This document shows positions 27,108 through 35,571 of a DNA stretch of 64,000 nucleotides, one piece after another. Position numbers and translations under genes: made by a program. The stretch lies in NCBI RefSeq assembly GCF_002953195.1, contig NZ_CP026377.1:3906001-3970000 (forward strand). The letters run 5' to 3'. The stretch comes from Mixta gaviniae (lineage in GTDB: Bacteria; Pseudomonadota; Gammaproteobacteria; Enterobacterales; Enterobacteriaceae). The number at the start of each line of letters is the position of its first letter. Position 1 is the first letter of the stretch. A model generated the notes under the pieces. That model was not told the origin of the DNA. It ran no database searches and worked only from the letters and a program-made list of their open reading frames with translations.

Positions 27108-28238
27108 TCAAGGCACGATCACCATCTGCGATGGCGCGCCGATGCCAATATAGTCGTCGCTGAAATGGAGTTTTCCGCTCTCTGCGTCCCGCTGAAAACG
27201 GGTGATGTTATCGCTGCGCTGATTCAGCACGTAGAGCGTCCGTTCATCCGGCGACAGCGTTAAGGTGCGCGGATAGTCGCCACGCGTCCAGATATGTTCA
27301 ACCAGCGTTAACGCGCCATCCGCGCCGGCCTGAAAATGGGCGATGCTGTTATGCAGCCGGTTCAGCACATAGAGCTGTTTTCCGGCTTTATCGATCGCCA
27401 GCCCGGAGGCGAAACTGGTGCCTTTATAACCCGGCGGCAGCGAGGAAACCGTCGCGCCTTCGGTCAGCAGGCCGGTTTCGCGGTTTAGCCGATAGCGGGT
27501 CAGCGTCGACGCCTCTTCGTTAATCAGGTAAAGCGATGCGCCATCCGGCGTAAAGACGAAGTGCCGCGGCCCGGCGCCTGCTGAAGAGGCGGCGATCCAC
27601 GGCGGCGTATTCGGCGTCAGCTTGCCCTGCTGATCGATCCGGTATTGATAAATGCGATCCAGCCCCAGGTCAGTGCTGAACAGATAGCGGCCGGAAGGAT
27701 CGCTGGCGATCATATGCGCGTGCGGCCCGTTATGATCGCTGACAGCGAAGCTGCCTTCAACGGCAGCCTGCGGCTGCGCGGCACCGGGCGGACCCTGATG
27801 CTGTTTGCTGTCGCGCGCCGCCTCCAGCCCGCCGTCGGCGCGCACCGGCAGCACCGCGATGCTGCCGCTGACATAGTTCGCCACCAGCAAAAATTTGCCG
27901 TCAGGCGTCAGCGAAAGGTAGACCGGGCCGCTGCCCTCTGTGCCGACCTGGTTAATTTCTGTCAGGCCGCCCGCCTTATCCAGCCGCAGAGCGGTAACGG
28001 TACCGGGATCGCTTTCGCTGGCGACATAGAGCGTGTCGCCCCGCGCGTTCACCGTCAGCTGCGCGGCATTGGCCAGATGGCTGACCACGGTTTTGTCGTG
28101 CAGCGAGCCGTCCGGCGCTATGCGGAAACGGTACACGCCCTCGCCGTGCGGTTGATAGGTGCCGACAAAAGCCCAGGGCGCGGCCTCCGCCAGCGGCGCA
28201 ACGCTGATTAATACCATAAGAACAGGAAACAGTCGCAT
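27108..28238 (-). CDS. Exported lactonase-family seven-bladed beta-propeller protein
   Basis: 376 residues. The ATG at 28238 (MRLFPVLMVLISVAPLAEA) follows AGGA and gives a clean signal peptide; an ATG five codons earlier lacks a ribosome site. The mature part has about seven repeats of the type YLSLTPDGKFLLVANYVSGS and FTPDGASLYLINEEASTLTR, as in the 6-phosphogluconolactonase/3-carboxymuconate cyclase (Pgl/YbhE) family. A lactonase exported to the periplasm inside a cytosolic sugar-acid pathway is unusual. It may open sugar lactones before uptake (inference). Substrate unknown. Confidence 0.75.
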   Translation of the reverse strand: MRLFPVLMVLISVAPLAEAAPWAFVGTYQPHGEGVYRFRIAPDGSLHDKTVVSHLANAAQLTVNARGDTLYVASESDPGTVTALRLDKAGGLTEINQVGTEGSGPVYLSLTPDGKFLLVANYVSGSIAVLPVRADGGLEAARDSKQHQGPPGAAQPQAAVEGSFAVSDHNGPHAHMIASDPSGRYLFSTDLGLDRIYQYRIDQQGKLTPNTPPWIAASSAGAGPRHFVFTPDGASLYLINEEASTLTRYRLNRETGLLTEGATVSSLPPGYKGTSFASGLAIDKAGKQLYVLNRLHNSIAHFQAGADGALTLVEHIWTRGDYPRTLTLSPDERTLYVLNQRSDNITRFQRDAESGKLHFSDDYIGIGAPSQMVIVP

Positions 28239-28283
28239 CGCTTTTTTCCTCATTTCTGGCGCGTTCGCCGCTGGCGACGCGGG

Positions 28284-29024
28284 TTAACCTACCAGCTTTT
28301 TGGTGATGGCCAGCAGCGTTCTGACATCGTCAGGGCGCGTGTCGCCGGTCGCGTTATCCATGATCGAGCTGTAGATATGCGGAATAATTTTGCTCACGCC
28401 AGCATCCAACGCAATCTGCAAAATCGTCGCATAGTTGTCCAGATCGATGCCGCCGGTCGGCTCCAGCCAGAAGTCGTGCTTCGCACAGGCCTGCGCCACC
28501 GCCGTAAACTCATCCACCGCTTTCAGGCCGCCCATCGGAAAATATTTAATGGAGCTGCCGCCCATATCTTTCAACATCGCGATGGCGGTTTCCACCGGCA
28601 CCACGGCGTCCGGCGCCTGCGCGCTCAGCGGGCCGGTGGAGATCTTGACCCGGCCGGGCGTGCCGGTGGGCGACACCAGACCGTTCACCACCGTTTGCTG
28701 CTGACCCAGCAGGGCGCGGCTGGTGGCGACGCCGGTAAAGACCTGGTTAACATGCTGCGGCTGCACTTCGCGGCTGATTTCGCTGACCATCGCCGACTGG
28801 CGCGGATCGCCGGCGCCGAGGCCGACGGAAAGGGCGTTATCGATAAGCGCGGCGTATTCGCGCATATCTTCGACGGCGCTCTCTACGCTGGCGTAGTTTT
28901 TCGACAGCACGCCGACCAACACGTGGCCCTCGGCCGCCTGCCAGATCGCCTGCGCGTTGGCTTTTGAGCCTGCCAGAACGTTCAGACAGACCCGGTTTTG
29001 ATAAAAATCAGGCGTTAGCTTCAT
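28284..29024 (-). CDS. dgaF: 2-dehydro-3-deoxy-6-phosphogluconate (KDGP) aldolase, DgaF type
   Basis: 246 residues of the EF_0839/AHA_3917 family (TIGR03581), which includes DgaF of the Salmonella D-glucosaminate pathway. A class I aldolase-like core is visible with the likely Schiff-base Lys160 in GGSSIKYFPMGG, and the phosphate-site glycine turn EPTGGIDLDNY. The expected reaction splits KDGP into pyruvate and glyceraldehyde-3-phosphate. Its start overlaps the end of the ammonia-lyase gene by four bases (ATGA), so the two are translationally coupled. Confidence 0.85.
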   Translation of the reverse strand: MKLTPDFYQNRVCLNVLAGSKANAQAIWQAAEGHVLVGVLSKNYASVESAVEDMREYAALIDNALSVGLGAGDPRQSAMVSEISREVQPQHVNQVFTGVATSRALLGQQQTVVNGLVSPTGTPGRVKISTGPLSAQAPDAVVPVETAIAMLKDMGGSSIKYFPMGGLKAVDEFTAVAQACAKHDFWLEPTGGIDLDNYATILQIALDAGVSKIIPHIYSSIMDNATGDTRPDDVRTLLAITKKLVG

Positions 29025-30142
29025 GCTTGTTTCGCTCCTGTAATCAGTGCCTTAATGCTAAGGAAAATGGTATTAAGCTGTTCCGGCGTCACGCTGCGCA
29101 CGTCCGCCTCCACAATGCCCTCGTTGGCTTTGTAGCCACGGAAATAGATTGCAATTGCGCCCTCTTTCAGCGCCTGCACCAGCTCGCCGGTGGTCTGCCC
29201 GATCGCCGCCTCGTCAAAATGGATCTCCGCCCGGGCAATATCGCGGCCCGCCGCATCCCATACCACGCGCGCGGTGACGCCGTTCAGGCCGTTCAGGCTA
29301 TCGATAAAGGGCGTCATTTTTTCTACCATCTGCGCCCCGCTCTCTTTTTCGCGCGTCAGGTAGTTTTCGATCGCCTGCGTCAGGCCAAGAATGCCCTCTT
29401 TGCCGACCTTCATCGCCCGCCCGATACCCGCTGACTGGCGTTTTACCCACTCTACATACTGCTGTTTGCCCACCACCAGGCCACTGGTTGGCCCTTCGAT
29501 CGCTTTGGCGCCGCTGTAAATCACCAGATCCGCCCCCTGCTGGTAGTAACGCTGCAGATCTTCTTCCGCCGCCGCGTCGACAATCAGCGGCACGTTATGC
29601 TGGCGCGCCACTGCTGCTGCCTGTTCAACGCTAAGATGGCTTTTTTTCACGCAGTGGTGCGATTTTATATACATGATCGCTGCCGTTTGCGGCGTTACTG
29701 CGGCGGATAACTGCTCAGCGGAGCATTCGTTGGCGTAGCCCGCCTCCACCAGACGGCCGCCACCCAGCGTCACCATGGTGCCGACCGGCGCGCCGTAGTT
29801 AACGTTATGCCCTTTCGGCAGCACAATCTCATGCGGCACCGTCAGCGCGGCGGCGTGCAGGTTATCCAGCAGCCAGCGATCATCTTTAACAATCACCGCC
29901 GCCACCGACTGCGCAATACCCGCCGAGGCGCAGGAGACCACCACCGCATTCTCCGCGCCGAGCAGCCCGGCGATATAAGCGCCGGTTTTGTCGACTAAAT
30001 CCTTGATTTCAAAATAGTGATTCAGGCCATACTTTACCGTCTCCACCACATCCGCCGACGGCGTGGAGACGCCCAGAATGGTCATGCGCCCGGAGGCGTT
30101 GATCACCTGCTTCAGGCCATACTTTTCATACATTGAAGACAT
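29021..30142 (-). CDS. dgaE: DgaE-type PLP-dependent ammonia-lyase (SelA-like fold)
   Basis: 373 residues with a SelA-related fold-type I core: PLP Lys213 in YSGAKAIEGPTSG, Asp189 in PLIVDAAAEED for the pyridine nitrogen, and NASGRMTILG at the start. DgaE of Salmonella converts D-glucosaminate-6-phosphate to KDGP and ammonia; this family (TIGR01437, EF_0838-like) sits in the same conserved cluster. The ATG at 30142 (MSSMYEKYGLKQ) is used; the longer frame lies in the amidohydrolase gene. It overlaps that gene by 17 bases. Substrate identity is inferred. Confidence 0.82.
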   Translation of the reverse strand: MSSMYEKYGLKQVINASGRMTILGVSTPSADVVETVKYGLNHYFEIKDLVDKTGAYIAGLLGAENAVVVSCASAGIAQSVAAVIVKDDRWLLDNLHAAALTVPHEIVLPKGHNVNYGAPVGTMVTLGGGRLVEAGYANECSAEQLSAAVTPQTAAIMYIKSHHCVKKSHLSVEQAAAVARQHNVPLIVDAAAEEDLQRYYQQGADLVIYSGAKAIEGPTSGLVVGKQQYVEWVKRQSAGIGRAMKVGKEGILGLTQAIENYLTREKESGAQMVEKMTPFIDSLNGLNGVTARVVWDAAGRDIARAEIHFDEAAIGQTTGELVQALKEGAIAIYFRGYKANEGIVEADVRSVTPEQLNTIFLSIKALITGAKQA

Positions 30143-31259
30143 GATTTGCTTTCCCTTCGTCGGTAACGTTCCACTGCCCGGCGACGACCGCCGCCAGCGG
30201 CACAAAATGGTGATGGCCCAACACGCTTTCCCCTTCTGAATCGTCCAGCGGGCGCGGCGCATCGCTAAAGGTAAAGAGCGTGAGATCGGCGTCGTAGCCC
30301 GGCGCCAGCCGCCCTTTACGCTTCAGGCGCAGCCCCTCCGCCGCTTTCCAGGTGACGCAGTCGATAATCTGCGGCAGCGTCATCCCCACGCTGAAGAATT
30401 TCGACATCACGTGTGCGAGACTTCTTACCGGGCCGTCAATGCGGTTGCGACAGTAAATGTCGGAGCTAATGGTGTCGGGCAGGATGCCTTGCGCGATCGC
30501 CTGACGCGCCACCTCAAAGCTGAAGCTGGCGCTGCCGTGGCCCACATCCAGCCGCACGCCGCGCGCGATCGCCTTTTTCACCGACAGGCGCAGTTCGCCG
30601 GCGGGCGTCAGGATCCGGTTGGGCTTGCCGTTATAGCAGTGGGTAATGATGTCGCCGGCGGTAAGCAGTTCGGCAATTTCGTCGAGATTGGGCGGGTTGT
30701 TGCCGATATGCACCATCAGCGGCAGATCGCCGTTTTCGCGCTGGATCTCTTTCGCTATTTGCAGCGGACGCACGCCGTTCTGCCCCACCACGCTGCTGCT
30801 GATGCGTGCTTTAATGCCGAGGATAAAATCCGGCAGGCGCTGTAGCGCATCACGTACGGCGACGTTATCGATCTGGCTCAGGTCAGCCAGCTCATTCTGC
30901 GTCACGATGCCGGTGCGGGCGATGTTCAGCAGCGCATAAACCTGCGTCGCCGCCTGGCGCGTCAGCTGCCAGAAATCGTCGATATCCTCCGCGCCGGTGC
31001 TGCCGGCGTCCACCACCGTGGTAACGCCCGTCGCGACGCCGATACGATCCGCTTCGTCGTGATAAATCGGTGATTTCGGGTAGCAGTGGACATGAGAATC
31101 GATCCAGCCTGCGCTGACCCATACCGTGCCATCCAGCACCTTTTCCTGCTTCGCCGCACCGGCCACCTCGCCGACCGCGGCGATTTTTCCATCCTGAATG
31201 GCGATATCGACCAGCCGTTCATCCACCAGCCTGGCGCGCCGAATAATCAGATCAAACAT
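30126..31259 (-). CDS. Amidohydrolase/deacetylase-family metallohydrolase (EF_0837/AHA_3915 type)
   Basis: 377 residues with the full amidohydrolase metal set: HVH (H56, H58), a likely carboxylated Lys150 in ILGIKAR, H184 (LMVHIG), H207 (IITHCYN) and Asp267 (ISSDIY). This indicates a binuclear TIM-barrel hydrolase. Members are annotated as probable deacetylases or dihydroorotase-like enzymes (TIGR03583). In this locus it could remove an N-acyl group before the ammonia-lyase step. The ATG at 31259 has AGAAGGGG five bases upstream. Confidence 0.82.
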   Translation of the reverse strand: MFDLIIRRARLVDERLVDIAIQDGKIAAVGEVAGAAKQEKVLDGTVWVSAGWIDSHVHCYPKSPIYHDEADRIGVATGVTTVVDAGSTGAEDIDDFWQLTRQAATQVYALLNIARTGIVTQNELADLSQIDNVAVRDALQRLPDFILGIKARISSSVVGQNGVRPLQIAKEIQRENGDLPLMVHIGNNPPNLDEIAELLTAGDIITHCYNGKPNRILTPAGELRLSVKKAIARGVRLDVGHGSASFSFEVARQAIAQGILPDTISSDIYCRNRIDGPVRSLAHVMSKFFSVGMTLPQIIDCVTWKAAEGLRLKRKGRLAPGYDADLTLFTFSDAPRPLDDSEGESVLGHHHFVPLAAVVAGQWNVTDEGKANHVFNV

Positions 31260-31307
31260 GAGAACCCCTTCTGGCGGGCCGGCCATTAACCGCAGGCCCG
31301 CAGTGAA

Positions 31308-31952
31308 TTACAGCGCCACCGGGAAGATCGCGCCCAGCACCATCGCGCCGAGGATGGCGCCGCCGGTGATCGGCTTACCCCAGAGATAGAACAGCAGCGC
31401 GCCAATCAGCGAGCCGAGGCCAATAGGAATGGAAGCGCCCATGGCGGAGAGGATGATCAGCGGCCCGAGGAAACGGCCGGAGGCGTTACCGGCGCCCATC
31501 ATCACGTCCGCCCCGTAGGTGGAATCGCTCTGGTTGATGGTGAATTTGCGCGCCAGAATAATGATGTAGCCGATCGCCAGGCCGATAACGAGACCGGTCA
31601 GCAGCGAGGCGGCGAAATTAGCCACCGGAAAGACGATACCGGCGCCCAGCAGCAGCGCCGGCACCCCCAGCCCGACGCCGGTCTGGATGGCACCGCCGAT
31701 ATCCAGGATGCCCACCAGCGACCCTTCAATGATGCGCGCGAACAGGAAGCTGGCGCCGAAGGCGGCGACCGCGCCGTACACGCCGGTCTCCATGCCGGCG
31801 CGCAGCATCGAAACGAAGGCCACTTCGTTAAACGCGCCGATGCCGTAGAGGTAGTACATATGGGTACCGGCGAATACGCCGGCGGACAGCAGGCCGACAA
31901 AGATCGGGAAGGACCAGTCCGCGTACCAAAATCCGCTTTTTGTTTCGTTCAT
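31308..31952 (-). CDS. DUF4310-family membrane protein (EF_0832/AHA_3913 type)
   Basis: 214 residues, strongly hydrophobic, with about six membrane segments and many glycines (GAIQTGVGLGVPALLLGAG, GPLIILSAMGASIPIGLGSL). It belongs to a family of unknown function found only in this gene cluster in Gram-positive and Gram-negative bacteria (family name from memory). Paired with the DUF4311 protein, it is a likely membrane half of a transporter. No recognised transporter motif was found. Confidence 0.78.
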   Translation of the reverse strand: MNETKSGFWYADWSFPIFVGLLSAGVFAGTHMYYLYGIGAFNEVAFVSMLRAGMETGVYGAVAAFGASFLFARIIEGSLVGILDIGGAIQTGVGLGVPALLLGAGIVFPVANFAASLLTGLVIGLAIGYIIILARKFTINQSDSTYGADVMMGAGNASGRFLGPLIILSAMGASIPIGLGSLIGALLFYLWGKPITGGAILGAMVLGAIFPVAL

Positions 31953-31966
31953 CGTTATGCTCCCGG

Positions 31967-32743
31967 TTATTTTCCGCTCAGTCCGTTGTGGATCAGCTCA
32001 AGCCAGTTCGGCACGCCCGCGTGGAACGATTCCAGCAGTTTGATATCGAATCCGCGGAAGAAGCCGCTCAGTACGAACAGCAGCACGATAGAGACCATCA
32101 TCACCTTAGTGACCTTGTTCCAGCCGCTCTCTTCCACCCCTTTGCCGATCAGGATGCCCAGCACCAGGCCCGGTACGGCGTTACCCATGATCAGCTGCGC
32201 CAGACCGCCGAAAATCGTTGCCCAGAAGCCCGATTTCTTACCGGCGTCGATCGCCGCCAGCCAGAAGATCACCGGCATCACGGTGTTAACCAGCAGGTTG
32301 GCCGCCGGCACCAGCACTTTCACCGCCGTCACCTGCAGCGCCTCCGGCACCGCTGACGCGGTGGAGTTGAGGAAGGCGACCACGAACATGCCGATAAGGC
32401 CGCAGGCGATGGCCATTTTTTTCGGATCGTGCAGCGTTTCCGCCACGTTGCGGTTTTTCACCATCAGCGCCGCTGCGCCCCAGTTGGGGATAATGCGGTG
32501 ATCCACATCTTGGGTGAAGGAGCCGGCCGCAACCGAGGAGGCCCATGCGTTGAAGAAGAAGCCGAGACCAAAAGAGAAGTGAGAGGCGGGATCGCCCTCA
32601 CAGGAGTTGAGTTCGCCCAGTGTTCGAAATGCGCCCATGCCCTGCGAGGTTGGCGCATGGAACATGCGCGCGGCGCCGGCGCCCACGCCCACGCCCACCA
32701 GCCCGCCGATGACCAGCGACTTAAGCAAAATAATTAAAAACAT
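31967..32743 (-). CDS. DUF4311-family membrane protein (EF_0833/AHA_3914 type)
   Basis: 258 residues with about six hydrophobic segments, an N-terminal glycine-rich helix (VIGGLVGVGVGAGAARMFHA) and a conserved-looking polar stretch (GELNSCEGDPASHFSFG, ending with NPxPG-like NAVPGLVLGILIG). It is an uncharacterised family seen beside DUF4310 and DUF4312. The size pair 214 and 258 residues, with two small soluble partners, recalls the IIC/IID plus IIA/IIB plan of mannose-type PTS permeases, but I see no sequence match to those. Confidence 0.78.
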   Translation of the reverse strand: MFLIILLKSLVIGGLVGVGVGAGAARMFHAPTSQGMGAFRTLGELNSCEGDPASHFSFGLGFFFNAWASSVAAGSFTQDVDHRIIPNWGAAALMVKNRNVAETLHDPKKMAIACGLIGMFVVAFLNSTASAVPEALQVTAVKVLVPAANLLVNTVMPVIFWLAAIDAGKKSGFWATIFGGLAQLIMGNAVPGLVLGILIGKGVEESGWNKVTKVMMVSIVLLFVLSGFFRGFDIKLLESFHAGVPNWLELIHNGLSGK

Positions 32744-32776
32744 CAGTCTTTCCTTATGTCTTATCGCCCAACGTTT

Positions 32777-33076
32777 TTAGTGCGCTACCGTAAACTCCAC
32801 CTTGTCAGTATCAATCACGGTAACGTTGACGGTGATCTCCAGCTCCACGCTGAAATGCCGTCGCTCGCGCGGCAGAAAGAAAAACAGAAATTTCTCCTTT
32901 CTGACGCTCTGCTGCGCCCGGATAACCTTTACGTCCTGTGGTTCGATGCGCAGCAAAATTTTGTTTGTCGATTGCAGCACCTGGTGCTGAACGTGGCTAA
33001 GGGCATCGGCAAAGGCTTTGCCTCGCGTATCGCCTTTGCCCTTAACGAGAACTGAAGTCGTGAAATGTTCTTTCAT
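32777..33076 (-). CDS. DUF4312-family small soluble protein (EF_0831/AHA_3912 type)
   Basis: 99 residues, no membrane segment. An alpha-beta pattern is visible: TTSVLVKGKGDTRGKAFADA, then alternating strands (ILLRIEPQDVKVIRA, HFSVELEITVNVTVIDTDKV). Histidines H8x, H32 and H99 vary in context and none stands out as a phosphorylation site. It starts two bases after the SFCGS gene stops. Function unknown; a cytosolic subunit of the putative transporter is the simplest reading. Confidence 0.75.
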   Translation of the reverse strand: MKEHFTTSVLVKGKGDTRGKAFADALSHVQHQVLQSTNKILLRIEPQDVKVIRAQQSVRKEKFLFFFLPRERRHFSVELEITVNVTVIDTDKVEFTVAH

Positions 33077-33078
33077 AC

Positions 33079-33435
33079 TCAGCTGCCGTACTTTTTATTC
33101 CAGGCCTGCACCAGCTTTTCGCCCAGCTCCTCTTTATCCATAAAGCCGAAACCCAGCACCGTTGCACCTTCATTAATCGCCGTGACCCCCTCATCAACCG
33201 AGCGCATGCCATGCCTGGCCTTGTAGCCATATTTGTTTTGCGCCGTAATCGCGCCGGCGCCGCCGCTGCCGCAAAAGGAAATGCCGAAATCGGCGTTTTC
33301 CGCTTTCATAACGTCGCCCAGCTTCATATCCGCCGCGACGCCCGGCACTACCACTGCGCGACCGCCCGCTTTTTCGATACCGGCCGCCACTTTTTGCCCT
33401 TTACCTAAACGATCGCCAATCACTACGGTTACCAT
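33079..33435 (-). CDS. Glycine-rich SFCGS-family protein, possible EIIB-like subunit (EF_0830/AHA_3911 type)
   Basis: 118 residues. A Rossmann-like start (MVTVVIGDRLGKGQKVAAGI) is followed by the family signature GISFCGSGGAGAI with Cys55 in a glycine loop and a helix after it, then AINEGATVLGFGFMDKEELG. A Cys in a Gly-rich loop between a strand and a helix recalls the phospho-cysteine P-loop of PTS EIIB proteins. This is a structural analogy, not homology that I can show. It lies between the PRD protein and DUF4312. Confidence 0.77.
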   Translation of the reverse strand: MVTVVIGDRLGKGQKVAAGIEKAGGRAVVVPGVAADMKLGDVMKAENADFGISFCGSGGAGAITAQNKYGYKARHGMRSVDEGVTAINEGATVLGFGFMDKEELGEKLVQAWNKKYGS

Positions 33436-33489
33436 ACTGCGTTCCTTCTGTTGTCTTTGCTGACGGCAGGCGGCGCTGCGCCGGCCTGG

Positions 33490-33822
33490 TTATGAATTCG
33501 CTTTTGCCACTTCGATATGTACCGAAAGCAGCCACGCCTCTTCACGCGGCAGATTGCCGAACAGATCGACCACCTGCTGCGCCAGCCGCATCGATGCCGG
33601 CGAGATATCTTCGAACAGTTCGGCTTCGACTTCCGGCAAGGGTTCGCCGGTTAACGATCGCAGCGCCATGGCGCGTACGTGGGAGGCCAGCATCTGCTGC
33701 TGCACCGCATTCGGATAAATAGCCTCAGCGGTAAAGAGCGCCTCGATCTGTTTCATTACCCGCCCGGCGAGCGCCGCGATTTCCGCGTCATCTGCCGGCT
33801 TCAGTTCCGCTACGTTATTCAC
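33490..33822 (-). CDS. Small stand-alone PRD-domain protein (EF_0829/AHA_3910 type)
   Basis: 110 residues comprising one PTS regulation domain and no DNA-binding part. Two histidines are placed as in PRDs: H48 (MLASHVRAM) and H102 (LLSVHIEV). The GTG at 33822 (NNVAELKPADD) has AGGAG at a spacing of eight; a GTG three codons earlier is too close to that site. It is the first gene of the ten-gene operon. A role as a phosphorylation-sensing partner of the EIIA/EIIB regulator is inference. Confidence 0.75.
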   Translation of the reverse strand: MNNVAELKPADDAEIAALAGRVMKQIEALFTAEAIYPNAVQQQMLASHVRAMALRSLTGEPLPEVEAELFEDISPASMRLAQQVVDLFGNLPREEAWLLSVHIEVAKANS

Positions 33823-34184
33823 CTTCCCCACTCCTGATTAACTGACGTTCCATTTTTTCGTGTTAAAAACAAAGTAGCGTTATCCTCTGCCGGTTTGTAG
33901 ACCGACTTTTTCCGCCTGAAAGTGGAAATAGGCGCACAGAAGGTGCGTGAAGTCGCAAAAAAAGTATTTCGTGCAGTAATGAACCCGGAAAGGATTATTT
34001 CGTGCAGGAGGCTGGGGTAATATGCATAAAAATTTAAGGCATTGATAAACAGCGGTAAGCGTAAGAAGGCAAGGCAGAGTAACAATAAGTAATTGTGATG
34101 AATGGCGCAGGAAAGATAATTTTATTACCTGAAGATAACCGGTGATTAACTGTTTATAACGGCGGGTTTTCCGGAAATTGACGC
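33823..34184 (-). promoter_or_regulatory. Control region upstream of the PRD/SFCGS/DgaEF operon
   Basis: About 360 AT-rich bases with no convincing gene. It holds an exact 12-base direct repeat, TATTTCGTGCAG, at 33965-33976 and 33996-34007, spaced 31 bases (three helical turns), which suits an activator dimer. A CRP-like site TGTGATGAATGGCGCA lies at 34094-34109. No strong -35/-10 pair was found, consistent with an activator-dependent promoter. No -24/-12 sigma-54 promoter of correct spacing was found. Confidence 0.45.
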
Positions 34185-34215
34185 AAAAAAAAGCCGGACG
34201 TGTGAAACGCCCGGC
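34185..34215 (-). terminator. Rho-independent terminator of pmbA
   Basis: On the minus strand GCCGGGCG and CGTCCGGC pair over a 7-base loop and are followed by eight T. Confidence 0.85.
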
Positions 34216-34230
34216 ATCATTATTTAACGC

Positions 34231-35571
34231 TTACTGTCCGGCGATACTCATTTCCGGCAGCAGTACGGAGCCGCACTGAATATTGCTGCGCGTTTCGATA
34301 TCGTTGCCGACGGTGACGATATTGCGCCACATATCCTTCAGGTTGCCGGCAATGGTGATTTCGCTTACCGGATACTGGATTTCACCGTTTTCTACCCAGA
34401 AGCCCGCCGCGCCGCGCGAGTAATCGCCGGTAATGCCACTTACGCCCTGGCCCATCAGTTCGGTTACCACCAGGCCTTTGCCCATCTGTTTCAACAGATC
34501 GTCGAAGCTGCTGCCCTGGCCGGCGATGCGCCAGTTATGGATGCCGCCGGCGTGGCCGGTGCTTTGCAGCCCCAGCTTGCGTGCGGCATAGCTGGTCAGC
34601 AGCCAGGTTTGCAGCACGCCATCTTTAATAATTTCGCGATCCTGCGTGCGCACGCCTTCGCTGTCGAACGGCGTGGAGGCCAGCCCCTTCAGCAGGTGCG
34701 GCCGCTCTTCAATGGTGAGCCATTCCGGCAGGATCTGCGTGCCCATCGCATCAAGCAGGAAGGTAGATTTGCGGTAGACGCTGCTGCCGCTGATCGCGCC
34801 GACCAGATGCCCAAACAGGCCGGTGGCCACTTCTGGCGCGAACAGCACCGGCGCTTTCATCGTCGGCAGCTTACGCGGCGCCAGACGAGAAAGGGTGCGC
34901 CGCGCGCACTCCTGGCCTACCCATTCCGGCGACTGCAGATCGCTTATCGCCCGGCCGATGGTGTAGGCGTAATCGCGTTCCATATCGCCTTCCGCTTCGG
35001 CAATGACGCAGCTGGAGAGCGAATGGCGGCTGGAGCAGTAGCTTTGCAACATGCCGTGGCTGTTGCCGAACACTTTAATTCCAACGTGGCTGTTGAAGCT
35101 GCCACCTTCGGTGTTGGTGATGCGCGTATCCGCCTGCAGCGAAGCCTGCTCGGCGCGTGCCGCCAGCTCGATCGCTTTATCAGGATCGATCTCCCACGGA
35201 TGGAAAAGATCGAGATCCGGCGCATCGAACGCCAGCAGTTCGCGATCGGCCATGCCGGCGAAAGGATCGGGAGAGGTATAGCGGGCGATATCCACCGCCG
35301 CCTGCACGGTGCGTTTGATCGCATCGGGGCTGAGATCGGTGGAGGAGGCGCTGCCCTTGCGGTTTTGCCAGTAAACGGTGATACCCAGCGCGCCATCGCT
35401 GTTGAACTCGACGTTTTCTACCTCACCATAACGCGTACTGACGCCGATACCCGTCGTTTTACTGACCGCCACTTCCGCGCCGTCGGTGCCCGCTTTCGCC
35501 AGTTCCAGCGCCTGGGAGACAGCCTGCTCCAGCACTTTACGTTGTTCTGCAACCTGAGTAAGTATTTTCAT
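34231..35571 (-). CDS. pmbA: Metalloprotease subunit PmbA (TldE)
   Basis: 446 residues of the TldD/PmbA family (E. coli 450). Landmarks: [61 protein letters not shown]. TldE pairs with TldD, which supplies the zinc HExxxH site; TldE itself lacks it, as here. The complex degrades unfolded peptides, including CcdA, and matures microcin B17. The ATG at 35571 follows GGTAGGTCA; the frame open from 35718 includes intergenic sequence. It is divergent from darP, as in E. coli. Confidence 0.94.
   Translation of the reverse strand: MKILTQVAEQRKVLEQAVSQALELAKAGTDGAEVAVSKTTGIGVSTRYGEVENVEFNSDGALGITVYWQNRKGSASSTDLSPDAIKRTVQAAVDIARYTSPDPFAGMADRELLAFDAPDLDLFHPWEIDPDKAIELAARAEQASLQADTRITNTEGGSFNSHVGIKVFGNSHGMLQSYCSSRHSLSSCVIAEAEGDMERDYAYTIGRAISDLQSPEWVGQECARRTLSRLAPRKLPTMKAPVLFAPEVATGLFGHLVGAISGSSVYRKSTFLLDAMGTQILPEWLTIEERPHLLKGLASTPFDSEGVRTQDREIIKDGVLQTWLLTSYAARKLGLQSTGHAGGIHNWRIAGQGSSFDDLLKQMGKGLVVTELMGQGVSGITGDYSRGAAGFWVENGEIQYPVSEITIAGNLKDMWRNIVTVGNDIETRSNIQCGSVLLPEMSIAGQ

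Noticed and set aside
33961..34007. Sigma-54 promoter before the DgaEF-type operon, suggested by CTGCAC and TTGC words
   Set aside because: The two words are 12 bases apart on the minus strand, not the required 4-5, and the regulator lacks an AAA+ domain.
33819..34085. 88-codon frame overlapping the operon control region
   Set aside because: It reads across the direct repeats and overlaps the start of the PRD gene, and has no ribosome site.
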